The notes below the pieces were generated by a model, which was not told the origin of the DNA, ran no database searches, and worked only from the letters and a program-made list of their open reading frames with translations. Position numbers and translations under genes: made by a program. This document shows, piece after piece, positions 41,842-50,404 of a stretch of DNA of 64,000 bases; the stretch's first letter is position 1, and every line of letters begins with the position of its first letter. This stretch comes from Lachnospiraceae bacterium UBA4364 (GTDB lineage Bacteria; Bacillota; Clostridia; Lachnospirales; Lachnospiraceae). The DNA lies in assembly GCA_002393955.1 (NCBI GenBank), contig DGSK01000001.1, forward strand, positions 62,001 to 126,000. The letters run 5' to 3'.

Positions 41842-44025
41842 ATGTTTTGTCCAAAATGCGGAAAAGAAATACAGGATAAGGCTCTTTTTTGCCCTGGCTG
41901 CGGGGCATCGCTGAAAAATATCACCAACAGCCCTAAGCTTCCGGACGTTTATGAGATTTTTGAAGAACTGGGACATGGCGGAGGCGGGACTGTATTTAAG
42001 GCGTACCATAAGAACCTGAGAAAAACCGTAGTTATAAAAAAACTTCATGCAGGATCAGGTGATGAAGAAATACAGCGTACGGAAGCTGATATCCTGAAAA
42101 ATCTTCACCACCAGTATCTGCCTCAGGTTTATGACTATTTTACAACCGGTGGCACCGGATATACCGTAATGGACTTTATTGAAGGTGAATCCATTCAGCA
42201 AAAGCTGGATAAAGGTGTCAAATTTTCTGAAAAGCAGGTCCTAAAGTATGCCAGGCAGATAACCGAAGCACTTGATTATCTTCATTCACAAAAGATTCCC
42301 ATTATACACGGAGATATCAAGCCGGACAACATCATGGTCACACCGGAAGACAATATCTGTCTGATCGACTTTAATATTTCCGGTGTTTCCAAGGACGGCA
42401 AGGCATATACTTTCGGCTATACCCCGGGATACAGCGCCCCCGAACAGTATGCCGCATTCAAGAGGATCAAGAACCTCATGGCAAAACAGCAGACGGATGT
42501 TGCAACAGCCGCCAAGAGCGCCTTTGAGCTTTCTGAAGGCATTGCCATAGACAAGAGGTCTGATATATTCAGCCTTGGAGCCACGCTTTACAGAATGTAC
42601 TGCGGAAAAAAATACGATCCGCAGGAGGATACTGTGCTGAAGGGAAGTGTCAGCGAAGGATTTGTATATATACTTAACAAATCCCTTCAGACTGATCCCG
42701 CCAAACGCTTCCAGGATGCAGGCGAATTAAAAAAGACACTTTTTAACCTTCATAAGAAAAACAGCACTTATAAACGGCTTGTTTTCATCCAGACCCTTGT
42801 ACAGGTATTCCTGATCTGTACCGCTTTAGCCGGTGCCGGGCTCATCGTGACCGGCAGGGATACCCTTGAAAAGGAAAAGCAGGAAAAATACAGCAACTAT
42901 ATCATCGACCTTCAGGAATACCGGATAGCAGGAGATTCAGATTCGTTTGAAGGAACCTACGCTAAGGCCTCCGAATTCTATCCTGACCGCATAGAAGCCT
43001 ACTATGAACGTGCGCTTTTTCTTTATCAGTCCCATTCATATGAAGAAGATATACGTTACATAGAAAGCAGGATCCTTACAAATAATGAATTTTATGCCCA
43101 GCCTGGCATCGCTGATATCTATTTTGTTCTTGGAAACTGCTACTACGAACTTGAGTTTTACCAGGAAGCCACAGAAAATTTCGGCAATGCCATATACCAC
43201 AATTCCGATAACCCGGAATACTATGTTGACCAGGCAATTGCCTATGCAAGACTCGGCGATACGGAAAGTGCTACGAAGGCGCTAAATAAGGCTATTGAAA
43301 AGAACGTGTCCGATGATATGGTCTTTCTCGCTTCCGGCGAAATATCATATGCAGACGGGGATTATTCCGCTGCAGAAGAAATGCTCCGAAAGAGCATAGC
43401 AGAAACTGATGACGACTACGTAAGGTTCCGCGCTTATTTAAGATGCAGCCAGGCTATAGACGGCCAGAAACCGTTTCTTGACGTCACGGATGCAAATGAC
43501 GCTGACCTGGAAGCATGGAGAAACGATTCGGAAAGGAGCGCTGCACTGCTGAACGAGGCCATCAACGACCTTCCGTCAGAATACCATATGATGCTTATGC
43601 AGCAGCTGGCATCTGAATACATCGATTCCTATGAAAAGCTGTCTGATGAGAACTCTGCGTATTCAGCGATAGAGATGCTGAAAAAAATTGACGCCAACGG
43701 ATGGAGCGATTACACGCTTCTTTCCAATCTGGTCAATCTCTATCACCGTACCGGCATGTATGACGATGAGCAGTCACTGCTTGCACGCATGGACGAAAAC
43801 TATCCTTCTGATTACAGGATAAAAATAAAGTCCGCCCTGTTGGAATTCGAACTCCAGAGGCAGAAAGACCAGTCAGACAGGGATTTTTCCTATTTTGAGG
43901 AACTTTACAGCGAAGCACTGGAACTTTATGAGAATTCTGACTCAAAGGAAGGTTCCGATACTGAAATATCGCTCTTAAAACAGGCTTACCAGGAACTGGT
44001 GGACAATAACTGGATCAGCGAATAA
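41842..44025 (+). CDS. Transmembrane Ser/Thr kinase with zinc ribbon and extracellular TPRs
   Basis: 727 residues. Zinc ribbon 'CPKCGKEIQDKALFCPGCG' (3-21); kinase domain about 35-300: 'LGHGGGGTVFKA', 'VVIKKLH', 'IIHGDIKPDNIMV' and 'LIDFNISGVS'. HRD is HGD and DFG is DFN, yet the catalytic Asp, Lys and Asn (HGDIKPDN) remain, so activity is plausible but should be tested. A transmembrane helix (about 312-337) is followed by roughly 380 residues of TPRs ('AIAYARLGDTESATKALNKAI', 'EISYADGDYSAAEEMLRKSI'). The start codon opens the ribbon, 17 bases after the previous gene. Confidence 0.86.
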   Translation: MFCPKCGKEIQDKALFCPGCGASLKNITNSPKLPDVYEIFEELGHGGGGTVFKAYHKNLRKTVVIKKLHAGSGDEEIQRTEADILKNLHHQYLPQVYDYFTTGGTGYTVMDFIEGESIQQKLDKGVKFSEKQVLKYARQITEALDYLHSQKIPIIHGDIKPDNIMVTPEDNICLIDFNISGVSKDGKAYTFGYTPGYSAPEQYAAFKRIKNLMAKQQTDVATAAKSAFELSEGIAIDKRSDIFSLGATLYRMYCGKKYDPQEDTVLKGSVSEGFVYILNKSLQTDPAKRFQDAGELKKTLFNLHKKNSTYKRLVFIQTLVQVFLICTALAGAGLIVTGRDTLEKEKQEKYSNYIIDLQEYRIAGDSDSFEGTYAKASEFYPDRIEAYYERALFLYQSHSYEEDIRYIESRILTNNEFYAQPGIADIYFVLGNCYYELEFYQEATENFGNAIYHNSDNPEYYVDQAIAYARLGDTESATKALNKAIEKNVSDDMVFLASGEISYADGDYSAAEEMLRKSIAETDDDYVRFRAYLRCSQAIDGQKPFLDVTDANDADLEAWRNDSERSAALLNEAINDLPSEYHMMLMQQLASEYIDSYEKLSDENSAYSAIEMLKKIDANGWSDYTLLSNLVNLYHRTGMYDDEQSLLARMDENYPSDYRIKIKSALLEFELQRQKDQSDRDFSYFEELYSEALELYENSDSKEGSDTEISLLKQAYQELVDNNWISE

Positions 44026-44038
44026 CGGAGGTGACAGA

Positions 44039-44170
44039 ATGTACCAGGGTGAAATAATGATATATGCGGGAATCGGTCTTGTGACATTATCCGTGCTTCT
44101 TTTTATTGTTTTCAGCGTTGTATTCAGCGCCAGAAAAAAGAAAGTTATAAAAAACATATACGGTGAATGA
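44039..44170 (+). CDS. Small single-pass membrane protein (43 residues)
   Basis: ATG 44039 is preceded by a strong GGAGGTGA site (44027-44034) and lies 13 bases after the kinase stop. The product has a hydrophobic helix (about residues 6-30, 'MIYAGIGLVTLSVLLFIVF') and a basic tail 'ARKKKVIKNIYGE', predicting an outside N-terminus and inside C-terminus. It probably belongs to the kinase operon and may modulate it. No known family. Confidence 0.65.
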   Translation: MYQGEIMIYAGIGLVTLSVLLFIVFSVVFSARKKKVIKNIYGE

Positions 44171-44242
44171 GGTTTGCAACTATTCCGGACAGCACGAAAC
44201 ACGTGTTGCTGAGGAAAGTGTATTATGTGATATTCTAATGAT

Positions 44243-44279
44243 GACCGGATGTGTGTGTAAAATATGCATCCGGTCCTTT
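44243..44279 (+). terminator. Probable intrinsic terminator after the zinc-ribbon kinase operon
   Basis: A 9-bp perfect stem (GACCGGATG 44243-44251, CATCCGGTC 44267-44275) has a 15-base loop and a short CTTTAT tract. The U-run is weak, so it could also be an attenuator in the leader of the 44346 gene. Confidence 0.5.
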
Positions 44280-44345
44280 ATCAGATGTAAGGCATATCAA
44301 TTCATTCAAACTGGTTTGATGTGCAGATAAAGGAGAGAAGAAATA

Positions 44346-45758
44346 ATGTTTTGCAGTAAATGTGGTAAGGAATTAGTGGAAGGTGCAAGTTTCTGCCCAG
44401 GGTGCGGAATCTCTGTAGCAGAAAATCAATCCTACACTGGCGTAAATGATGACAGTATGGGCAATGTACCTGCAATGCAAGAAACCGGAAAAGAAGAGGA
44501 GCGTTCATCGCAAACCGTCTCCCAATCCACACCGGATCAGACTGCTGTTAAGAAAAAATCAAGTTATGTTCCTTTTGTCATAGGTGGAGTTGTAGCAGTA
44601 TTGGTATTATCGATAGTCGTGACAGGAATTCTTGTTTTCAGCAATCCACAGCAAAAATATGAACATCAACTGTCGTTAGGCAAAAAATACTTAAACGAGC
44701 TTGATTATGAAAAAGCAATAGCCGCATACAGAGCCGCCATTGAGATAGATCCGAAAAATCCGGATGCATACAAAGCATTGGCAGAGTTATATGTAGAAAT
44801 GGAAGAACCGGAAGAGGCGCTGGCTGTACTGCAAGAAGGTATAGACGCAACAGAGAATGAAATATTGGAAAAGATGTATGAACAAGTTGAGGCGCAGCCG
44901 GTTCAGTCTTTTGCCTCTGATATGGATGATGTCAAAACAAATAATACAGGATCTTCTGATAATTATGAATCGGATGCCGGAACATCAGATTCCGATGAAA
45001 AAGATACGAATAATGATTCTGCTAATGCAGGTGATGGTTCATATACAAGAACCGGGGAATATGTCATATTTGGCAGCTATGAGCAAGATGGAAATGTAAA
45101 TAACGGTCCGGAACCTATAGAATGGGAAGTGCTCGATGAAGGAAATGGAAAAATGCTGCTTATCAGCCGATATATTCTTGACTGGCAGCCGTATAATACA
45201 GATAAGACTGCTGTGACCTGGGAAAACTGTACTTTAAGAAGCTGGCTAAATAACGATTTCTATAATACCGCTTTTTCTACAGATGAACAGAGTCGGATAA
45301 TCACTGCCGATCTTCCAAACCCGGATAATACATATTGGGATATCAGTGGTGGGAATAATACACAGGATAAACTGTTTCTGCTTAGCATTGATGAGATTAG
45401 AAATTATTATTCTTTTAACAGTTGGTATGAAGATACTCAATCCGGATATTGTCAGTCTTTGCTGACCGAAGGTACGGCATACGCTAAAGATAATGGATTA
45501 TTTACAAACACTGTTGATGAAGATATGTATTATGGCAGCGAGAACGAAGACGACACAAATCGAGGACTTGATTATGAAGGATTTAGTACGGATGTGATCG
45601 GAAAAAACTGTGGTTATTGGTGGCTGCGTTCTCCCGGCTACCTCAGCAATCCCGGTTGTATCGTCGGTGTCACCGGCTATGTGAGTTGGAGCTATTTCAG
45701 TTATGAGACCTATTATGAATACGCAGGGGTACGCCCCGCCATGTACATAGAAGAATAG
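44346..45758 (+). CDS. Zinc-ribbon, transmembrane, TPR protein with DUF6273 ectodomain
   Basis: 470 residues. Zinc ribbon 'CSKCGKELVEGASFCPGCG' (3-21), transmembrane helix about 74-99, TPR 'EHQLSLGKKYLNELDYEKAIAAYRAAIEIDPK', and an Asp/Ser/Asn-rich linker (about 185-235). The C-terminal domain (about 236-470) starts 'GEYVIFGSYEQDGNVNNGPEPIEWEVLD' and ends 'YWWLRSPGYLSNPG...GVRPAMYI'. This is the DUF6273 pattern seen in gut Firmicute surface proteins and is related in style to sulfatase-modifying-factor/C-lectin-like folds. A closely related DUF6273 ends the gene at 48184. AAGGAG upstream; the gene has its own leader after the 44243 hairpin. Confidence 0.87.
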   Translation: MFCSKCGKELVEGASFCPGCGISVAENQSYTGVNDDSMGNVPAMQETGKEEERSSQTVSQSTPDQTAVKKKSSYVPFVIGGVVAVLVLSIVVTGILVFSNPQQKYEHQLSLGKKYLNELDYEKAIAAYRAAIEIDPKNPDAYKALAELYVEMEEPEEALAVLQEGIDATENEILEKMYEQVEAQPVQSFASDMDDVKTNNTGSSDNYESDAGTSDSDEKDTNNDSANAGDGSYTRTGEYVIFGSYEQDGNVNNGPEPIEWEVLDEGNGKMLLISRYILDWQPYNTDKTAVTWENCTLRSWLNNDFYNTAFSTDEQSRIITADLPNPDNTYWDISGGNNTQDKLFLLSIDEIRNYYSFNSWYEDTQSGYCQSLLTEGTAYAKDNGLFTNTVDEDMYYGSENEDDTNRGLDYEGFSTDVIGKNCGYWWLRSPGYLSNPGCIVGVTGYVSWSYFSYETYYEYAGVRPAMYIEE

Positions 45759-45829
45759 TAAAACACAAGCAGTTATTTGAAGCAGACTTATTAAAACTAT
45801 AATAAAATCTAAAAAAGGAATAGAAAATC

Positions 45830-47956
45830 ATGTTTTGCAGTAAATGCGGTAAAGAAATTGAAGATGGTGCTAATTTTTGTCCGGAATGCGGTGCATCTGT
45901 AGAGCAGGCGCATAACAGTAAATCCGAGGTGTTTTCACAAGAAAACGAAAATGACGCACCTTCAGAAAAAGAGCCTCCAAGTGCAGATATATCGAAACGC
46001 ACCGATTCAGGCCGGAATATAAAAGAAGAAACTGTTATCAGAAAAAAGAAAAGTTTTATTCCGATTATCATAATTGGAGCAGCTGCTGCCGTACTGGTCT
46101 TAATACTGATAGTGATCATTACCGGAATCCTTGTTCTTAGCAGTCCGCAGCGAAAATATGATAAGCAACTGTCGCTAGGCCAGAAATACCTTGATGAGCT
46201 TGACTATGAGCAGGCTATTGCTGCATACCGTGCCGCAATAGAAATCGACCCGAAACAGCCGGAGGCATATGCCGGTCTTGCCAATACATATATCGCTATG
46301 GAAGACTATGATTCAGCAAGGGAAGTATTGCTTGAGGGAATAGATGCTACCGACAGTGACACGCTTAAAGAAATGCTTAGCGAGCTGGAAGAAATGTACT
46401 TTGCAGAGAATGGTGATACAGGTGCAGGGTCAGATTCTGACATATCGGCTCAGATTCCTGATGATGCACTTGAATGGAACGGACATTTTTATGCAATTTA
46501 TGATGATACATCTTCATGGGAAGATGCAAAGACTCTTTGTGAAGACAGGAACGGACATCTGGCAACCATAATGTCTGCTGCAGAAAACAATGTGATAAGC
46601 GATTATGTTATGTCAATGGGGTATTACAGTATTTATTTCGGATGCTCAGATATTGATCAGTCAGGAGACTGGATTTGGGTGACCGGTGAGCCCTTGTCAT
46701 ATACTAACTGGCATGAGGGAGAGCCTAATTACGATAATGAATATGAACGGTATGGAATGTATTACTTCGGAGACGGCACATGGAATGACGGAGATTTTAG
46801 TGGTGGTTCATATATCTGCGAATGGGATGTAGGAGAAGAGGATCCTGCTCTGATCGATGCTTTTGAGGAGGAATCTCCCGAAGGAGATTATTATGAGATT
46901 GGTCTTATAGACGTACCGGGCGGTTATGAAGAATACTTTAATTTGGAATATGATCATGAATCAATAGAAACAGTACCAAACATCCTGCTTGATGCTACAT
47001 ATAAGTGTCAGGAGATATTTGATGATGCATTGATAAATGAAACAAGTGATGCGGGACATTGGTCTATCAGCACATTAGATGAGGACTATGTGGATCAGAT
47101 TCTGCGAGAATTCTATCATCTTGATGATGATATGATAAGCAGGATAAAGTACGAAGATTTTATCGAATCAGAACGTTATGTGGCATATGAAGGAGGTAAT
47201 TATGTTCGATATGAGGGAAACGTAGGAGGCGACATAGCAATCCATAAATACAATGTTACCTCTGTCATGTTCAACGGAACTGATCCCGGACACCCCGACA
47301 GTGGAAAGTACCGTTTTGAATACGAGCACATTTCAGAGTGGCCCGACGGTTCAACTGAATTTAGCAGAAACGGGTATGCTTTAATGACATATGAAAAATT
47401 CAACGGTACGTACTATTGGACCGTATATGAGGCATACGAAGGGGAGGATTATGAAGCGAGCAGGGACACTGATGACGGTGCGACCGAAGATACTTCGGGA
47501 GAGGAATGGAAGAACGCATACCTGATCCTGATAGATAAATACTATGAGCCCGAATCTTACATGTTTGCGCTCGTTTATATCGATGATGATGATATTCCGG
47601 AATTAGTGACAATTTATGATGGCATCGCAAGGCCATGGCTGGAAGTACATACATATTATAACGGGCAGCTTTATGAGTCTGTCGCAACAGGAAACTATAT
47701 AGACTACAAAAAGAAAAGCGGTTTGATCCATTCCGGCGGTGCCCTCAGTGCAGAAGAATTTGGAGACGTTATATCCGAACTTAAGCATGGAAAATTAACA
47801 ATTATCATGTCTCGCAATGCTGATTCCTCAGGTTATTATGTAAACGGAAACAGTGTCAGCTATTCGGAATATGAAGAAAGTTTTGACCAATATTCTGATA
47901 TAAATTCGAGCTATGAATGGATGTCATATAATGAAATAAAAGATTATTTAAACTGA
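45830..47956 (+). CDS. Zinc-ribbon, transmembrane, TPR protein with C-type lectin-like domain
   Basis: 708 residues. Zinc ribbon 'CSKCGKEIEDGANFCPECG' (3-21), transmembrane helix about 76-104, TPR 'DKQLSLGQKYLDELDYEQAIAAYRAAIEIDPK'. Residues about 207-333 are a C-type-lectin-like domain: 'GHFYAIYDDTSSWEDAKTLCEDRNGHLATI', 'WIWVTGEPLSYTNWHEGEPN', 'GTWNDGDFSGGSYICEW'; the E-P-N and W-N-D positions suggest calcium-dependent sugar binding. A beta-rich region of about 200 residues follows, then a W-K-x-A-Y/Y-I-D-D-D-D-I-P-E-L module near the end. Probably displays a glycan receptor outside the cell. Confidence 0.87.
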   Translation: MFCSKCGKEIEDGANFCPECGASVEQAHNSKSEVFSQENENDAPSEKEPPSADISKRTDSGRNIKEETVIRKKKSFIPIIIIGAAAAVLVLILIVIITGILVLSSPQRKYDKQLSLGQKYLDELDYEQAIAAYRAAIEIDPKQPEAYAGLANTYIAMEDYDSAREVLLEGIDATDSDTLKEMLSELEEMYFAENGDTGAGSDSDISAQIPDDALEWNGHFYAIYDDTSSWEDAKTLCEDRNGHLATIMSAAENNVISDYVMSMGYYSIYFGCSDIDQSGDWIWVTGEPLSYTNWHEGEPNYDNEYERYGMYYFGDGTWNDGDFSGGSYICEWDVGEEDPALIDAFEEESPEGDYYEIGLIDVPGGYEEYFNLEYDHESIETVPNILLDATYKCQEIFDDALINETSDAGHWSISTLDEDYVDQILREFYHLDDDMISRIKYEDFIESERYVAYEGGNYVRYEGNVGGDIAIHKYNVTSVMFNGTDPGHPDSGKYRFEYEHISEWPDGSTEFSRNGYALMTYEKFNGTYYWTVYEAYEGEDYEASRDTDDGATEDTSGEEWKNAYLILIDKYYEPESYMFALVYIDDDDIPELVTIYDGIARPWLEVHTYYNGQLYESVATGNYIDYKKKSGLIHSGGALSAEEFGDVISELKHGKLTIIMSRNADSSGYYVNGNSVSYSEYEESFDQYSDINSSYEWMSYNEIKDYLN

Positions 47957-47975
47957 TGTTTCCTTGTTGTATAAT
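47947..47975 (+). promoter_or_regulatory. Candidate promoter of the split gene at 48028
   Basis: TTTAAA (47947-47952) and TATAAT (47970-47975) are 17 bases apart, with TG directly before the -10. The -35 overlaps the end of the upstream gene. Confidence 0.45.
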
Positions 47976-48027
47976 TTCAGAGGATATGTTGAAAAAACAG
48001 TGTTTTAATTTGCTCGGAGGCTAAATT

Positions 48028-48156
48028 ATGTTTTGCAGAAAATGCGGCAGAGAATTGGAAAACAGAATGAAGAACTGTCCGGATTGTGGGGCAGAAATAA
48101 TTACTGATGAGCCCGTACAGAACGGAAATGCAGAATTAAATGCTATTCTGTTATAA
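48028..48156 (+). pseudogene. Detached zinc-ribbon fragment, same frame as the following gene
   Basis: A 42-residue frame encodes 'MFCRKCGRELENRMKNCPDCG' and stops at TAA 48154-48156. It has the good ribosome site CGGAGG (48015-48020). The downstream membrane/TPR gene is in the same frame, with nine sense codons between this stop and its ATG at 48184. Every paralogue has the ribbon and the membrane helix in one protein, so a single nonsense change (or a sequencing error) is the simplest reading. A functional stand-alone zinc ribbon is the alternative. Confidence 0.6.
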
Positions 48157-48183
48157 CGTTGCTTTTTTAAAACAGGTAGAAAA

Positions 48184-49524
48184 ATGGCAGAAGAAAAAAT
48201 AGTTCGGAAAAAAACAAAAATGCCTCTTATCATATCACTGGCGGCTGTGTTCGTTGTGATGTTGGCTGTTGTGGCAGTAGTGGCGTTAATTGTCGTGCAG
48301 TCGTTAAGCCCGAAACAGCGGCTGCAAAAACAGCTGGAAATCGGTGACAGGTATCTGTCAGAGCTTGACTATGAACAGGCTGTCGTGGCATATCGTACAG
48401 CCATCGAAATTGACCCTAAGAATGTAGATGCATATCTTGGTTTAGCTGATGCCTATGTGGGTATGAATGATCATGAAGAGGCTGTAAATGTGCTGGCTGA
48501 ATGTTATGAACAAACTGAGTATGAAGATATTCCTGTGCAGATGGCTGAAGTTTACTTGGAGTGGGCTGAGTTTGTGTTGATAACAGATGGAAGTTCCGGA
48601 GATGACAGCTCCTTTACCTATGCGTTGGAAATCTTGCAGACGGGCTATGAAAGTACGAATGACGATCGTCTGATAAAGCGTATTGAAGAGCTGACAAAAA
48701 CAACTGAAAATAATGATCAAACTGAATACAGCAGCCCGGAAGATGGCGGGAATCAAGATGCAGAAGAGAAAAAAACCTGGGGTGACGGCCGTGCCTGGAC
48801 GGACCGGGAGGATATTCTGCCCCATGAGGAGGGCGAATATGTCATATTTGGTGCCTACGAGCAGGATAATGATTTAACGAACGGCCCGGAACCGCTGGAG
48901 TGGGAAGTGCTGGATGTAAATGAGAAGGGAACTCTGCTCATAAGCCGTTATGTATTGGATGCCAAGGCATACAACGAAGAGCTGGTGGATATTACTTGGG
49001 CAGAATGTACACTGAGGCAATGGATGAATGACGATTTTCTAAACAGTGCATTTACTACGGCTGAACAGGAATATATCAATGAGGTTACTATTCCGAATCC
49101 GGATAGTTCCACTTGGGGAACTCCGGGAGGAGAAGATACCACGGACAGAATATTTGCACTAAGTACAGACGAGGTTGAATACTATTATGATCTGGATATG
49201 CCGAGCCCTTTTGCTGATCATTTAACTACATACGACAGACGATTATTGATCCAGCCAACACCATATGCTAAAAATACAAGACGGGTAATCTGCAGCGCTA
49301 TTTCTCAGGCGGATTACGACGAATGGTTTGGAGGCGTCAGCGGCTATGAAAGTGATGTGATCGGTTTAACCGGTGCGGGCTGGTGGCTTCGTTCTCCGGG
49401 AGGCGATAATCGTGGGGCATGTCTTGTAGACGATGATGGAGGTGCGAGCTGGGTACATTCGTATGGTGTAATCGATACTCCATATTTCGGCGTGCGTCCT
49501 GCGTTGTATATAACACAAAGATAA
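48184..49524 (+). CDS. Transmembrane TPR protein with DUF6273 ectodomain (zinc ribbon detached)
   Basis: 446 residues. A basic start, transmembrane helix about 13-38, TPR 'QKQLEIGDRYLSELDYEQAVVAYRTAIEIDPK', then an Asp/Glu-rich linker and a DUF6273 domain (about 215-446) from 'GEYVIFGAYEQDNDLTNGPEPLEWEVLD' to 'GWWLRSPGGDNRGACL' and 'GVRPALYI'. It is paralogous to the 44346 product, with the zinc ribbon encoded in the separate frame at 48028. The ribosome site before ATG 48184 is weak (ACAGGTAG), which supports the view that translation once began at 48028. Confidence 0.8.
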   Translation: MAEEKIVRKKTKMPLIISLAAVFVVMLAVVAVVALIVVQSLSPKQRLQKQLEIGDRYLSELDYEQAVVAYRTAIEIDPKNVDAYLGLADAYVGMNDHEEAVNVLAECYEQTEYEDIPVQMAEVYLEWAEFVLITDGSSGDDSSFTYALEILQTGYESTNDDRLIKRIEELTKTTENNDQTEYSSPEDGGNQDAEEKKTWGDGRAWTDREDILPHEEGEYVIFGAYEQDNDLTNGPEPLEWEVLDVNEKGTLLISRYVLDAKAYNEELVDITWAECTLRQWMNDDFLNSAFTTAEQEYINEVTIPNPDSSTWGTPGGEDTTDRIFALSTDEVEYYYDLDMPSPFADHLTTYDRRLLIQPTPYAKNTRRVICSAISQADYDEWFGGVSGYESDVIGLTGAGWWLRSPGGDNRGACLVDDDGGASWVHSYGVIDTPYFGVRPALYITQR

Positions 49525-49621
49525 AGTGTTTGCAGTCGGTATGGATGTTTGAATAACAGCTAAGCCGGATTATGACAACCTGAAAAGATCCTCAACAAGA
49601 TCAGCATTTATAAATTTCCGG

Positions 49622-49650
49622 TTGACATATATCCCTTTAAATGCTAATAT
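49622..49650 (+). promoter_or_regulatory. Promoter of rplU-prp-rpmA
   Basis: A perfect TTGACA (49622-49627), a 17-base spacer and TAATAT (49645-49650) with an extended TGC. It matches the strong sigma-A promoters expected for ribosomal protein genes. Confidence 0.8.
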
Positions 49651-49656
49651 TTTACG

Positions 49657-49737
49657 GTATGCCGCATGGCGAGGTAGAAGTTTTTGCTCTCGGGCAAGAC
49701 ACCATAGTCAGCGAGATTGGAAGAAGGAGGTAGTCCT
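49657..49737 (+). ncRNA. Probable L21 leader (ribosomal protein autoregulatory RNA)
   Basis: The roughly 80 bases between the predicted start of transcription and rplU are rich in short pairing segments, for example GCCGCATGGCG and CTCGGGCAAG. They sit where Firmicutes carry the L21 leader, which represses the operon when bound by L21. I judge this by position and general look only; a covariance-model search would decide it. Confidence 0.45.
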
Positions 49738-50043
49738 ATGTACGCAATTATTGCAACAGGCGGAAAGCAGTACAAAGTTTCCGAAGGTGATGTGATAAAG
49801 GTTGAGAAGCTGTCAGCAGAGGCAGGCGAGACCGTTACTTTCGATAATGTACTTGCTGTATCCGATGGTTCTTTAAAGGTTGGCAGTGATGTGTCAGGTG
49901 CTAAGGTAAGCGCTACTGTTGTTTCTCAGGGAAGAGACAAGAAGGTAGTTGTTTACAAGTATAAGCCCAAGACAGGTTATCACAAGAAGAACGGTCACAG
50001 ACAGGCATTTACGCAGGTTAAGATCGAATCTATCAAAGCCTGA
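49738..50043 (+). CDS. rplU: 50S ribosomal protein L21
   Basis: 101 residues beginning 'MYAIIATGGKQYKVSEGDVIKVEKL' and ending 'GYHKKNGHRQAFTQVKIESI', the L21 signatures. The start is ATG 49738 with AAGGAGG (49724-49730); the longer in-frame start at 49717 would overlap the ribosome site. First gene of the L21-Prp-L27 operon. Confidence 0.97.
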   Translation: MYAIIATGGKQYKVSEGDVIKVEKLSAEAGETVTFDNVLAVSDGSLKVGSDVSGAKVSATVVSQGRDKKVVVYKYKPKTGYHKKNGHRQAFTQVKIESIKA

Positions 50044-50058
50044 ATCTGAGGTTGCGCT

Positions 50059-50391
50059 ATGATTGATGTATGTGTTACAAGCTGTGGGGAGCATTCTTAT
50101 AAAAGGATAGACTGCAGCGGACATGCAGGATTTGCTAAAGGCGGGAAAGACATAGTATGTGCGTCGGTATCCATACTGGTGATCAATACTGTTAATTCCA
50201 TAGAAACCTTCACAAAATGTAAAGTCATAGAGGCAGAAGAAGATTCAGCAAAAGGCCGTGTGTCCGTGATTTTTCCGGAGGGAACGGCGGGAGAGGCCAC
50301 ATTGCTCATAGATTCCATGCTTTTGGGCATAAGATCAATAGAAGAGCAATACGGCAGTAAATATGTGAAGTTGACAGAAGTGAAAGAATAA
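50059..50391 (+). CDS. prp: Ribosomal-processing cysteine protease Prp
   Basis: 110 residues. The catalytic pair is visible as His in 'CSGHAGFAKGGKDIVC' and the Cys ending that motif. Prp removes the N-terminal extension from L27 in Firmicutes and is essential where L27 is made as a precursor. Its position between rplU and rpmA is the standard arrangement, and the following L27 has the matching cleavage sequence. Confidence 0.94.
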   Translation: MIDVCVTSCGEHSYKRIDCSGHAGFAKGGKDIVCASVSILVINTVNSIETFTKCKVIEAEEDSAKGRVSVIFPEGTAGEATLLIDSMLLGIRSIEEQYGSKYVKLTEVKE

Positions 50392-50404
50392 GGAGGCGAA
50401 AGCC

